A stretch of DNA of 64,000 nt from Neocallimastix lanati (nom. inval.) (Eukaryota > Neocallimastigomycota > Neocallimastigomycetes > Neocallimastigales > Neocallimastigaceae): assembly GCA_016946835.1 (NCBI GenBank), contig JACVTC010000065.1:314501-378500 (forward strand), written 5' to 3'. This document shows positions 22,848-38,153 of this stretch, piece after piece (positions within the stretch are counted from its first letter, which is position 1; every line of letters starts with the position of its first letter). Both the position numbers and the translations under genes were made by a program. Below the pieces are notes generated by a model that saw nothing but the letters and a program-made list of their open reading frames with translations, was not told where the DNA came from and did not search any database.

Positions 22848-23079
22848 GAGTGAATTTCGCAGCCAAAAAAAAAAATATTTTAAAAATTGTGTTTTTATTA
22901 ATTATTGAATTAATTAATAAGTAATTCGAAATATTACAATAATTAATCCTTATAATTAATATTTTTAAATTTCTTAATTAATAAAACTATATTTTAAAAA
23001 ACCAAATTACTTATTAATCAAAAAGTGCTTACCTATTGTGTTACACTCTTTAAAACACGGATATTCCAATATTCGTTAC

Positions 23080-23090
23080 AATAAAAACAC
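23080..23090 (+). other. Candidate self-priming primer-binding site
   Basis: The sequence at the LTR/internal border, AATAAAAACAC, is the exact reverse complement of 22889-22899 in the LTR (GTGTTTTTATT), about 50 nt past the TATA box and near the expected 5' end of the RNA. Tf1/sushi-type chromoviruses prime by folding the RNA 5' end onto such a site. No TGG-starting tRNA-type PBS is present. A/T-richness makes chance matches a real concern. Confidence 0.5.
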
Positions 23091-23130
23091 CACTAAACTA
23101 AGCACAATACCTTTGCACTTTTACTCTTTT

Positions 23131-23460
23131 TGGAACCCCGTTAAGGAATCCCATTTTCTACTACTATTTTTGGAACCCCGTTAAGGAATCCCATTTTCTA
23201 CTACTATTTTTGGAACCCCGTTAAGGAATCCCATTTTCTACTACTATTTTTGGAACCCCGTTAAGGAATCCCATTTTCTACTACTATTTTTGGAACACCG
23301 TTAAGGAATCCCATTTACTACTATTCTTTTTTGGAACCCCGTTAAGGAATCCCATTCTCTACCACTCTTTTTGGAACCCCGTTAAGTAATCCCATTCTCT
23401 ATTACTCTTTTTGGAACCCCGTTAAGGAATCCCATTTTCTACTATTTTTGGAAACCACTT
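23131..23460 (+). repeat. 40-bp tandem array in the chromovirus leader
   Basis: Eight copies beginning TGGAACCCCGTTAAGGAATC (starts at 23131, 23171, 23211, 23251, 23291, 23332, 23372, 23412) and a degenerate ninth at 23449. The first units are identical and the period is 40 bp. It lies between the LTR and gag, upstream of the ORF, in untranslated leader. Confidence 0.95.
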
Positions 23461-27921
<4,461 letters not shown>

Positions 27922-27989
27922 ATATAAATCATTTAATCAAAAATAAATTTTATTTCATCAAAGTACTATTAATCATTCTAACTTATGAT

Positions 27990-28022
<33 letters not shown>

Positions 28023-28243
28023 TATTTTATATTATTCAAAAACATTTATTCTAGATAGTTTTATTTTTATACTTTATTTTTAAAACTTAAAATTCATGTA
28101 ATTTTTATTATTCAATGTATTAATTAAATTATCACTCCTATAAGTAATTTAGTTATAGTTTATTATTATAAAAGTTAGAATTAGAAATAGTTTAGATTTA
28201 AAGCAAAAGATTCGTCTGGCATCCGAATCCTAGAGGAGGACCA
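27922..28243 (+). other. Chromovirus 3' untranslated region and polypurine tract
   Basis: Contains a run of about 25 A (27994-28020). The purine tract AGAGGAGGA at 28232-28240 is separated by CCA from the 3' LTR at 28244, the expected plus-strand primer. No coding. Confidence 0.75.
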
Positions 28244-28855
28244 TGTAACGAATCTTAAAAAAAATTAGAAATTAGAATGCTGGCATAGTGGTTAGTCACT
28301 ATGACCTCAGCCTGAACCACTAGGGTTCGACTCACACCTTTACTAAAATTTTATATCATTTAAATTTTAAAGAATTTTTATACTTCATTTCTGTATTTGT
28401 TTCTGTATTTGTTTCTGTATAAATTTCTATAAAAAAAATTAACAAAAGAAATTCTTAGAAATTAATAGAAACAAATCAGATAGAAATTCTATTTTAATTT
28501 ATCTTTTATCATTATTTCTTTTAGATTCTTTTTAACCGAAAATAATCAATTTTTATGAAACTTTTTAATGATTTTATGGTTTTAAATTTTTATGGATTTA
28601 AATTTTGAAAAACTATAAATAGGAGTGAATTTCGCAGCCAAAAAAAAAAATATTTTAAAAATTGTGTTTTTATTAATTATTGAATTAATTAATAAGTAAT
28701 TCGAAATATTACAATAATTAATCCTTATAATTAATATTTTTAAATTTCTTAATTAATAAAACTATATTTTAAAAAACCAAATTACTTATTAATCAAAAAG
28801 TGCTTACCTATTGTGTTACACTCTTTAAAACACGGATATTCCAATATTCGTTACA
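28244..28855 (+). repeat. Chromovirus 3' LTR
   Basis: 612 bp, the same length as the 5' LTR with a single visible difference. Followed by the TATAT duplication. Carries the same A/B boxes and TATA box. Confidence 0.95.
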
Positions 28856-28860
28856 TATAT

Positions 28861-29089
28861 AATATTTGTATTAAGAAAAACTTATTATTTTTTGTATGAA
28901 TAAGAAGCCTTTATTCATATTACAATTAGATATCAACAAGTTTTTCAAAAGAATAATAAAGATTAAAAAATAAGAAATTACATGTTATTTATATTTAATT
29001 ATTTATTAAAGGTATCAGTTCTATACACTGACTTATAACCTAATTAATTGGATAAGAATATACTAATTTAATTATATTAATTTTATTAA
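28861..29089. other. Non-coding, 3' flank of the next gypsy-like element
   Basis: A/T-rich, no ORF. It continues to the left of the chromovirus at 22463, so the chromovirus landed just downstream of the RNase H of the minus-strand element. I see no integrase sequence on either side of the insertion. Confidence 0.45.
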
Positions 29090-30240
29090 TTATTTTTCAA
29101 AGTGTAAACGGCTTAGCCAATCAGCTATGTCATTGGTTTTTCCTTTAATATGGATTCCTTTAACTTTGTACTCCAATAAGCGTTCAATGTATCTTTTTCG
29201 TCTATTATCTATTACTTTCTGTAAATTTCCATTAATTATTTCCTTAGAGGTGTTATTATCCGTTAAACATATGATTGGATATTTAGTATTTGATGTGAAA
29301 TAAGAAAAATGTTCCAATGTTCTAATTATAGATAATAATTCTTTGTCAAACATGGAATAGTGTAGTTGACTTTTATCAAATTTAAATGAATAGAAACCAA
29401 TTAGCTTTATTTGTTTGTTCTTATATAGTTCAGATGTAATATTTTTATTATTATTATTATTGGTTAATTGGTTAATGACAAAATCTTCCCCTCCTTTCGG
29501 AATTTGATAAAGAACTCCAGCACCGGCAAATTCCGAAGCATCGGAAACCAGGATAAATTGTTCATCAAAGTTAAAAGCGGCGGGTGGGTAAGTTTCCAAT
29601 TTTTGTATACAATCGTAGAAGTGTTTTTGAACATAGGTTTTATTAAAATTGGAAAGATTATCAGAAAGAGGCTTGACAATGTCGGCATACTTTGGAATAA
29701 AATCGGAAAACTAGTTTAAGAGGCCTAAAACCTTTTGTAGTTCATTGAGTGATTCGGGACATGAAATACCGCTAAGTTTGTTAAGGTTAAGGGGAATATA
29801 AGCTCCTTCCTTAATTAGGAAACCTAGATATTCAATTTTAGATGGAAAAAACTGGCATTTTTCAATTTTGCAATATAATTTAAATTTTCTAAATCTAGCC
29901 AGGACCCATTTACAATTCTCTAAGCATTCTTGTTTAGAATCACCATAAACCCCAACATCATCTAGGTAGCAGAGAACTCCATTAAATAGTTTATCAAAAA
30001 GGACGAAATTCATAAAGGCCTGGAAGAATGGAGGGGCGTCACTTAAACCGAAGGGCATAACATTCCAAATATAGATTCCCCATTCACATATAAAGGCTGT
30101 GGCTTCCTTAGTTAAAGGATCGGTAATTCTAATTTGGTTGTATGCGGAACGAAGATCTAAACAGATAACATATTTATGTTTACAAAGTTCGTTTACTTGC
30201 TCTCTGAGGTTGGGAATGGAATTTTGTGCGATGTCAAGAC
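29090..30240 (-). pseudogene. Gypsy-like RT and RNase H, no integrase behind it
   Basis: One frame (first base = 1 mod 3) with a single TAG at 29711. RT motif A is ICLDLRSAYNQIRI, followed by NVMPFGLSDAPPFFQAF and the catalytic GVLCYLDDVGVYGD (about 29945-29965). The thumb, GLLN(stop)FSDFIPKYA, is cut only by the TAG. RNase H (29090-29599) has SDASEFAGAG, YSMFDKELLSI, CLTDNNTS and IADWLSRL, then stops at 29090. No integrase follows in the 230 bp to the chromovirus or in the DNA beyond it. RT fingers before IAQNSIPNLREQV are missing relative to the family. The frame is reached from the upstream ORF by a break near 30240. Confidence 0.8.
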
Positions 30241-31731
30241 TGCTGGTTCAATCCATCCTTCATCTAAATAATTTTTGATCATTTCTTTGGTGGCTGCTGA
30301 CGCTTCTTTGGAAGTGATCTTAGGTTTGGCTAAAGGTAGTGTTGAAATGTTTTGTTTTGTAATGTTAAGCTTAAAATCCCATTTACCTCTTGAAGGTGGG
30401 ATGCCGCGAGGGACTTTAAAAACATCCTTAAATTCTATTAATTCTGATGGTAGAAGTTTATTAATTAATTCGGCATTTTTATTGATAGTTTTCTCATTAG
30501 TGAGAATGACTTCGTTTCGGTGAAGGTCCCGTTGAAGGTTTAATAATTCAGACTCATTTTCGGAGGCTATCTTGTTAATTATATTATGAAAGGAGACATC
30601 ATAAAAATTACTAGTGTTTATTATTGAAGAGTTTACTTCATTCATATGACGTCTAAATTCCTCATTTTCTTGACTAGCAGAGGAATGTACTCTGACTTCG
30701 TTCCATGAAGTTGGCTGATTATCACCAATTATTCGTCTAGGGTTAACCGGTGGCAAATCTTCAAGATTAATATTGTTTCTTGCTAAATATTGTTTATCAC
30801 TTTCTTCAGCAACTAATTGTGATTGCATTTTTTCTTCTATGGTGTTATTGATTACTCTTATATTTCCTGGCTCATCTTGAACAGCTCGATGATTAGTAGG
30901 GAAGAATTCTTCAATTCTGTCTATAGGAATATGATATGTTCTTTGGGCCATTTTGCCAATACTGAACATATATTCAGGAGAGTCAATAACCACAAAAGGT
31001 AAGTTTTTAATTACAAGAAAGTGCGAGTATTATGGTACCGCATTAATAAATTCAGAGCCTTCTGTTTGCCTAACTTTATCTTTTAATTTACAGCAGAAGG
31101 ATATTAGGGCTTTCCTAGTTGCTTTGGCTTTTCCGGCTATGGTTGAGAATTCTTGATATGCGGTTTTGCTGGGTAACTTTAAGACATCCATTAATTTTTT
31201 ACTAATTAGATTTAAAGATCCTCCAGAATCGATCAACATGAGAATTCTAATCATTGGTGGTTTGCTTTCATCATTCTTTATTACAGGGTTAATGTAGGCT
31301 TCAGCATATTTAGTAATTTTCCATGGAGCGGCAATTTGAATTTTATCTATTAATTTTTGAATGACTTCACCGTCCTTGAAGTCTTTAGTACTTGGAATAA
31401 ACATTTCATTAATGAAGTAATGTGAGACCTCATTCGTACATTGGACTTCATGTTTCTGGAATTCTTCTCCTTCTGGGGTCAATAGTTCTTGTAATTGTTC
31501 CTTCATGATGTCTATCTCATTATCAGATTCCACTTCACTATCGTCTGAATTGGAAGCTTCTACTATAAAATAGGACGCTTGTCTTCTTTTTTTATTTTTA
31601 TTTCTTCTTTTAAATGCCTTATATCCTGCTTTTGTACTGTTGTTTTTTGTATGTTCGACAGGAGTTGTAGGTTTAGTAGTTTTGGTAGTTTTTTTTGCTG
31701 TGGCTTCTAGTACTACCCTTTCTAGAAACAT
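30193..31731 (-). pseudogene. Gypsy-like retropepsin and pre-RT linker
   Basis: One frame from the -1 shift site to 30193, interrupted by TAA at 31030 (VP-stop-YSHFL, fits CAA to TAA). The first 70 residues are Thr/Lys/Arg-rich and basic, without a CCHC knuckle. Retropepsin is LIDSGGSLNLISKKLMDVL at about 31195. After the stop a 200-aa acidic linker leads to FKVPRGIPPSRGKWDFKL, KPKITSKEASAATKEMI and YLDEGWIEPAV, the first RT block. It then leaves frame near 30240. The usual next block with KKxDGxxR is absent, so the RT fingers are deleted. Confidence 0.75.
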
Positions 31732-31733
31732 TA

Positions 31734-34394
31734 CTAAAATTTTTTTGGGACTTCTTGATTTTGACTACGAACACCCGAAAGTTGTAGGTATTCAGTTCTT
31801 TGATCCTGAAGTACTCTTTCCTCCAGAGCCATTTTGTTGACAAAGCGCATGATGGGTTCAAAATTATCGTCCGAAAAAGTTGAGAAGCATATGCTTTTCT
31901 TAATGGCTTCTTCCTGCCATTTTTTTGGTATTATTTCGAAAACTTTAAAGCCTTTAGCATAATCGGATATCTTAAGTACCTTCGCAATTTTATTTATTTT
32001 TGTTTCGAAGACATCAAGGTGGTTTTTATCAATTTTAAGGTTATTCCATATTTTCTGTGCTTCATCTATTGAGTAAGTGGCAAATTTTGTTTGAAAATGT
32101 GCCAAAATTTCATTGAAAGGAATAGTAATTCTGCCTGAATGTACCCCCCTCGCAGGAAGAAACTTATTGTAAAAATAGTTTCTTTGGTGAGTTGGAAGGC
32201 AGGATAAGAATGCAGTGCAAAGATATTCCTCATTAGGAGGATGAGCAAAGTGATGGAGATAGTTATGGAATTGATAAACAAAGTCATCTGCATCTTCAAT
32301 GTTACCAGAAAAAATAGGTTTTTTAATGTTAAATATCTTTTGGAAAGTAGAAGGGTCATTGGCTAAATCAGAGGAAGAATCTGAAAAGGTAAGTTTATAG
32401 GGGACTTGAAAAGAGACCCTTTTATTGCTAGCACTAAGTTTTACAGCGGTAGATTTAGCCCATTCAGCCACGTTGCTATCAAGAACCTTATATTCTCTAT
32501 ATAATGCACGGCTCGGGAAATATTTACTAGAGTCTGCTTCGTTAAACGCAGTATTGTCTTTAGTTAGTTTAACTAGATCTTCACTATCTGGAATGCTAGG
32601 AACATTAATTATCTTAGGACTGGAAGTAGAGGATAGGGACTTTTAATGGGGGAGGAGGAACTACTGTAGGTTCCGGTTCTTTCCCTTTATCCTTATTGTT
32701 ATCTAGAAATTTACGGTAAGGCAGGTTGAGGACGTCTGCTATTTTAAGACTAACCATGGATGAGAGGTCATCAGAATCATATTTACGGAATATATAATTA
32801 AGAAGATTGTGAGTATAGGCTTCGAACTTCTTTTTGATAGATATGTCAGAAATAAAACCGTTTGAATCCATTTTGTAATCAAAAAGTATAGCGGTTTTAG
32901 GAAATCTAGAAATAGTATCTAAATATAAGTTGTAATTAAAGATTTCTCTATTAGGAATATTATTAGGCACAACCGTAACGTTGGATGGTACAATATTTTC
33001 AATACGCGCAAAGATATCGTCTATTGCGTTTGTAATGATTTTGGTCAGAATTTGGCCATCTTTAGAAGATACAAAGGTATCATGATTTGTAGTAAAGTTC
33101 TTATAAAAGTTAATTGTTTCATTACATAAAGATAAAGCTTTAAGAATATTTCCATTGGCATCTGCTTGGGGTTTTTATAAGATTCCATTTGGTTTTGGAA
33201 GACCTGAAGGGAGACTGTGAATTGTGAAGCGAGCTTTGAAATTATTTTGACAATGTTATTCAAAGTTTTCTTTGCATTTTCATCAAAATTGGTAGTGAGT
33301 GCTAACTTTTCAGGAAGTTTAGAGTCAGATATAGCTGCAACGGCTATTTCCTTAACACTTGCTACTGATTTTTCATAATCAACTTGGAAGTTTTTTAGAA
33401 AAGAGTCGAACTTCTGATGTTGATTCAATCCCCTTTCGAGATTACCGCAAAGAGTAAGCAAGGTATTCATTTGTTCTTTGGAATTTTCTTTGGTAATGGA
33501 TATAATCGTATTTCTTGTAGTTTCAAGCTTTGAATAGTATTCCAAGATTTTTGAATTAAGTTCATCGATATTTGTCAAAGTAGCCATATCCTTAATGTCT
33601 TTACTGGTTAGGGCAGTTCCAGCTACGGATTGTATCATATCGAACAGTTTCTTATTATCTTCCCCTAATGTTCCAATTTCATTTTGGAATTGAGAGGCTC
33701 TTGTATCGAATTCTTTTAGGAAATTCAATAATTTGTCTTGTTCTTCATTTGCTTGGTGTGCTATTAACGCTTTAGTTTCGTAATTTTGTTCAATAGCTTT
33801 AAGGGCAGTATTTCCAGCAACAGCAACATTATGATTTAGTTCTTTTCTGAGATCTTCAATCTTTTTATCAGTGGCTTCGTTTAGTCGAACTATATCTACT
33901 TTGGTTTGCTCCTTAAGTTGCTCTCTAAAGAATCGTTGCTCGGCCGCTAAGTATTCTCTCTTAGCCTTTCTTACTTGAGTTTTTGTGAATTGTGAACCGC
34001 CGGAGTCTAGGATTTCTTGCAAAGTTTCATATTTAAATTGCAGACCTTTCCATAATCCTAGTAGACCTACTAGATACTTATTTACTTGTCCGATTCCTTC
34101 GATTTCTACCCATTCAGGGTCAGCAGTAGGTATCACTTCATGCTGCATACCATCATTTACATCGAGGTAAGAACAGGTAACTACTCCTTGTTTGGAATCA
34201 ACTATGAAAGGGTTTCTTCTTTCTTCTTCTAGGCGATCAGATAAAACGGTGATCTCAAAACTAGGTAGTGTGTTTATTAAGGAATTCGTTCTAGAACTCT
34301 TTTTACTTAATGTTAAAATACTATCCTCAGAAGCTGTTGGATCGGTGTTACTAATGTGTTTGATATATTTGTTGTCAATATAAAGAATATTCAT
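31734..34394 (-). pseudogene. Long Gag with coiled-coil N-terminus, two frameshifts
   Basis: Reads as one Gag of roughly 880 residues once two one-base frame changes are allowed for: near 33175 (KNPK/ADANGNILKAL) and near 32640 (PPPLK/SLSSTSS). ATG 34394 is preceded by an in-frame TAA, which fixes the start. Residues 1-150 are unknown. About 150-400 is rich in charged heptads (KREYLAAEQRFFREQLKEQ, KKIEDLRKEL), a likely coiled coil. A Pro-rich hinge (PTVVPPPPLK) follows, then a capsid-like domain (IFNIKKPIFSGNIEDADDFVYQF to ALEERVLQDQ). No zinc knuckle. This N-terminal extension is much longer than a usual Ty3/gypsy Gag. It ends with TAG 31734 right after a run of seven A. Confidence 0.75.
31740..31746 (-). 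promoter_or_regulatory. Possible -1 frameshift site A AAA AAA
   Basis: In the gag frame the codons are CCA AAA AAA TTT TAG. The heptamer A AAA AAA fits X XXY YYZ, and the protease frame is -1 to gag and open across this point. A weak stem (TTCTAG/CTAGAA) starts 12 nt downstream, further than ideal, so this is the least secure of the three -1 sites. Confidence 0.5.
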
Positions 34395-34407
34395 AAATTA
34401 GATTTCT

Positions 34408-34644
34408 TTATGCTCCGATTATTAAGTCGGCTAGTTCCGTATCGAGTTTAAATTCTTGTTTCAAATCCTTTTGAATACTGAATGAACGGAATATGCTTTT
34501 TAATCCTAAGCAGACAAATTCGAAGTTACTACAATATTCAGGTATAGACCAGAATCCAAGAGAGTGGTTATTATGTACGAATTCAAATTTGCCAATAAAT
34601 TGAGTAATTGTTGGTTCGTTTGAATTCGTACATAATAAATACAT
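34408..34644 (-). CDS. Small ORF ahead of Gag, unknown
   Basis: 78-aa frame, ATG 34644, ending 13 bp before the Gag ATG at 34394. Sequence is Phe/Cys-containing (EYCSNFEFVCLGLKSIF) with an acidic end (ELADLIIGA). I recognise no family. Its first 25 codons are forced by a 20-bp inverted repeat (34568-34587 with 34619-34638), so it may be leader RNA structure rather than a gene. It would act as an upstream ORF for Gag if translated. Confidence 0.35.
   Translation of the reverse strand: MYLLCTNSNEPTITQFIGKFEFVHNNHSLGFWSIPEYCSNFEFVCLGLKSIFRSFSIQKDLKQEFKLDTELADLIIGA
34568..34638. repeat. Perfect 20-bp inverted repeat in the element leader
   Basis: 34568-34587 and 34619-34638 are exact inverted complements with a 31-nt loop. 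The core is TGTACGAATTCAAA. The hairpin lies just inside the family-2 LTR at the 5' end of the minus-strand element, so its RNA would carry a 20-bp stem near its start. Confidence 0.9.
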
Positions 34645-35153
34645 ATGTGATATCTATAAAACATCAATATCAATATTTATTTTATTTTATATGGACTTTA
34701 ACAGTAGGGAATAATTGACAAAATAATATATTCTAATATAATATAGAATAATATACACAATAATAATATTCACTCTTTAATATTTATTTTATTTACTTTA
34801 TTTATTTATTATCATTCATCAATAAAAATACATTATTTATTATTCATCAATATAAAATAATTATTAACTAGTTAAAATGTAATTAAATCGTTCAATAAAA
34901 TATAATTAATTACTAAAATCTCTCATATTATTAATGTAAACTAAATATAAAACTATACTAAACTATACTAATAAACATACTTATGGGTTTAATTCTTAAT
35001 AAAACCAAATTAATAAAAGAACCATTCTTTAAACTATTATTATTTACTAACTATATATATTATTACTAAATTATTATTAACCAATAAGATTTCATCAAAT
35101 AATTCCTAACCTAAGTTTCACTAAATTATGGTATTTATGGTGGTACCGTATTA
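34641..35153 (+). mobile_element. LTR family 2 copy
   Basis: About 510 bp matching 13506-14024, ending GGTGGTACCGTATTA and then AAAA-TG. The left end (ACATATG before TGATATC) is altered compared with TGGTACG. It abuts the leader hairpin of the 29090-34644 element. It could be that element's 5' LTR (minus sense) or an independent insertion. No partner LTR in the right orientation is present at the other end. Confidence 0.65.
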
Positions 35154-35695
35154 AAAATGTTGAGGTTCATATTGTAAAAGGAGTGTGAACATTAATAAAT
35201 AGATAAATTAACTAACTAAATTACACTAAAGAAATTATTACTACACATTAAAAATTTTATTTAAAGAACTATTATTAAAAATATTTATTATTTATAAATT
35301 ACATAACTATTTTATTGTTAAAAATAACTTTATTAATATTAATATTTATTTTAATAACAATATGGGAAACCTTTCAACTACTTATAATTCCTATTTCATT
35401 TTCACTATTAATTCTAATTCTTTTCTCAGAAAGGCCCCCTCAAAAATATGAATTATACATATTTTTTATATTATTTAATTAAATTATACATATTTTTTAC
35501 ATTATTAAATCCAATCATATAAATTAATTAATTACATAAATTAATATTTAAAATTATAAAATATAATTAATATAAAAATTATTATATAAAATATAAGAAA
35601 ATTATTAATAGTAAAGAATATAATATATTTTTATATAATAAATTATTAAGAATTTATGTTAAAAATATCATTATTATTTTATTCTTTAACAAAAA
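35154..35695. other. Non-coding with a terminal hairpin
   Basis: A/T-rich, no ORF. 35624-35690 is a diverged GTAAAGAA...TTCTTTAA hairpin like that of unit F, followed by CAAAAA and TGATACG. Confidence 0.45.
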
Positions 35696-36233
35696 TGATA
35701 CGTTTTATTTTTAACAATACCATAAATTAATATTTATTTTTATCAGAGACAATAACAAAAAGGTATTATACAAAATAATATTTTCTAATAAAAGTATATC
35801 TTTCCTATTATAATTAAACAAAAAACAACTAAATAATAAAATTAATTCTACTTTGCTAACAAAATGATAAAACTTACAAAATATAATTTAAATAAATAAG
35901 TCATAAATTTAATTTTCACTTTATTTAAGAAATTTTATTTTATTTATTTATTTTTTATTTTTATTTCTTTTTTCAATGATAATATCACAATTACAAACTT
36001 CAAGAATTAACTAAAACTACCTTTTTTTTCAAACTATCTAATTTTTTTTTATTTAAGAACTCTCCTTTTATAATTTTTCTATTTTTATTATTATTGGTCC
36101 TTCTTATTTTGGTTTAATTAATAATTTAGTTCTATAATATGACATGACAATTATTTATTTAATAATTAAAATATTTTAATTATTAAGTCACCAATTTGAT
36201 ATTTTATTATATATATATTCCTGTAACGTATCA
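35696..36233. mobile_element. LTR-like unit with TGATACG/CGTATCA ends
   Basis: 538 bp starting TGATACGTTTTATT and ending GTAACGTATCA, preceded by AAAAA. The ends match families 1 and 2 but the interior does not. There is no clear right-hand AAAA. Non-coding. Confidence 0.45.
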
Positions 36234-36234
36234 A

Positions 36235-36390
36235 TGTAATAATTTAATTATAAAACTAATAATTGAATTATTAACTACAACTTAATAATAACTTTATAAA
36301 AATTATTATTAAATTGAGAAAAATAAAATAGGAAATTTATACTTATCTAAATATTGAAGAGTTTATTATATTTTATTATATTTTTAATTA
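36235..36390 (-). mobile_element. LTR family C fragment, inverted
   Basis: About 150 bp reading as the inverted complement of the end of the LTR at 38154-39112 (compare 38966-39112), with high similarity. The rest of that LTR is not found here. Confidence 0.7.
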
Positions 36391-37187
36391 TTTTTAATAA
36401 TTATTATTTTATATTAATATTTTATATTTTATTAATTATAATAAATTTATATTTTTATTAATATTTTATAAATATTTTATTTTAATATTTTATATTTTAT
36501 TTTATACTTTATATTAAATACTTTAAATAAGTTAATAGTTATTTTAAAAGAATTAATTAATTAAATAGTTTAATATTAAACAAATATAAAACCAAGAATA
36601 ATTCTTAATAATTATTCTTTGTACAGTTTTATGCCAAATTTATTTTATAATTCTTTTATATTTTCGAGATAATAATTAAATACATGTATTAATTAATTTT
36701 ACTATTATTTTTAAATAATAAATAAATAAAAATTTATAATTAAATAACAACTTAAATAAAACTTCTCCCAACAAGAGAACTTGAACCTAGGCATACTTTA
36801 TCGATATTTAATTAATAATTTAATAATAAATAAATTTTTATAATAATATTTAATAATTTTTAATAATTTTATAATATTAATAGTTTATAATAAATTTTAT
36901 AATAATTAATAATTTTAATAATTTATAGTATCTTAAAAGTATATAATTTTAATATTTACAATAGTATTTTAATATACACATATATTTAATAATACAACAA
37001 TAAAGAAATTAATTAAGATTGATTTAAAATTATTTACAAGTTAAAATTAATTTATATCAAAATAAATTAATTTTTATTTTTATAATTAGGTTTAGGTTAT
37101 CAAGAATATAAGAAAGTACAATTTAGTAAAGAATTATTAATAATGTTTTATACAAAATAAATGTTATTAATTCATTCTTTACCAAAA
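36391..37187. other. Non-coding
   Basis: A/T-rich with no gene. 37126-37182 is a GTAAAGAATT...TTCTTTAC hairpin related to the unit F terminus. It ends at CAAAA, the target duplication of the next LTR. Confidence 0.45.
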
Positions 37188-38148
37188 TGTAAGAAATATT
37201 AATTATTTATTAATAATTATATTTCTTAGTCTTTATAATTATTGATAATAATTATAAATTAAATTATAACTAATTCATAAATTGAAATATTATTATCAAA
37301 TTTACTAATATTATATTTATTCATAAACTTTAATAATATTAGAAGATTTAATTAAATAATTATTATTTATATACTTATTAATATTAACAATTTATTTAAA
37401 TTATTCACTTAATTATTAATATAATGTAAAACATTACTTTTATTTATTTTTACATGGTACATTCAAAGGAATAATTAATAAGTTTCTATATTTGTATAAT
37501 TTTGTATTTTAGTTTAAAAGATAGTGTTATGTTTTTAAGCTTAAATTAGATTTTAATGATATTTAGAAAATTAGATTAATTTAGATCAGATTCGGTTATT
37601 ATTTATTTGTCCTTTTATTTGATGATCTAAATTAAAAAAAATAGAAAATCGGTATTTTAAGGTTTTATCCAAATATTTAATATATTTGGTTTTACTTATA
37701 ATATACATGATCAATATGAATAGAATATTGATCGAAACTTATCTAGTTTTTTCTTCTAGTCTTTTTCTTGATAAGAGATTTGTTAAGATTAAAAATCTTT
37801 TTTTTATTTAACCTTAATTTCATAAAAAAATATAAATAAGGCTCTTGAATTCTCTTTAAGAAATCAAGAGTTATTATTATAAAAAACATAGTTATAATAA
37901 TAACAATTTATATTTTTTTAACTTTAATAAATTAATAAAAGAATTCAATTTTATAAAACATATTTAAAAAACCAGATTTAAACTAATATATCTTCTTTTG
38001 TGTTTCGCGTTATTATTATAATTAATTTTATAATAAACTCTAAAAGGTATAAGTTTTATTTTATTTTATTATTCACAACTTAATGAATTAGTCATTAAGT
38101 TGTAGTTAATAATTCTGTTTTGAGTTAGTTCTTAATAGAATTATTACA
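37188..38148 (+). mobile_element. LTR family C, copy 1
   Basis: 961 bp, from TGTAAGAAATATT to GAATTATTACA, with CAAAA at both edges (37183-37187 and 38149-38153). A conserved block at 37610-37900 includes TATAAATAAGG (about 37842) and CTCTTTAAGAAATCAAGAG, shared with copy 2. Near the end, a 12-bp hairpin (ACAACTTAATGA, loop ATTAG) lies at about 38088-38116. Non-coding. Confidence 0.75.
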
Positions 38149-38153
38149 CAAAA

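Larger units (their letters stand above)
22469..23080 (+). repeat. Chromovirus 5' LTR
   Basis: 612 bp with 10-bp inverted ends TGTAACGAAT...ATTCGTTACA. It contains a tRNA-like A/B-box module near its start (22506-22559), a Pol II TATA box (22839-22847) and an A-run at 22865-22875 near the expected RNA start. U3 is therefore about 400 bp. Confidence 0.95.

Noticed and set aside
23131-23460. CRISPR-like array
   Set aside because: Units are directly contiguous 40-bp tandem repeats without unique spacers, inside a eukaryotic retrotransposon leader.
36770-36810. B-box-like GGTTCAAGTTC on the minus strand (tRNA-like)
   Set aside because: No A box at a suitable distance and no cloverleaf in the A/T-rich surroundings.
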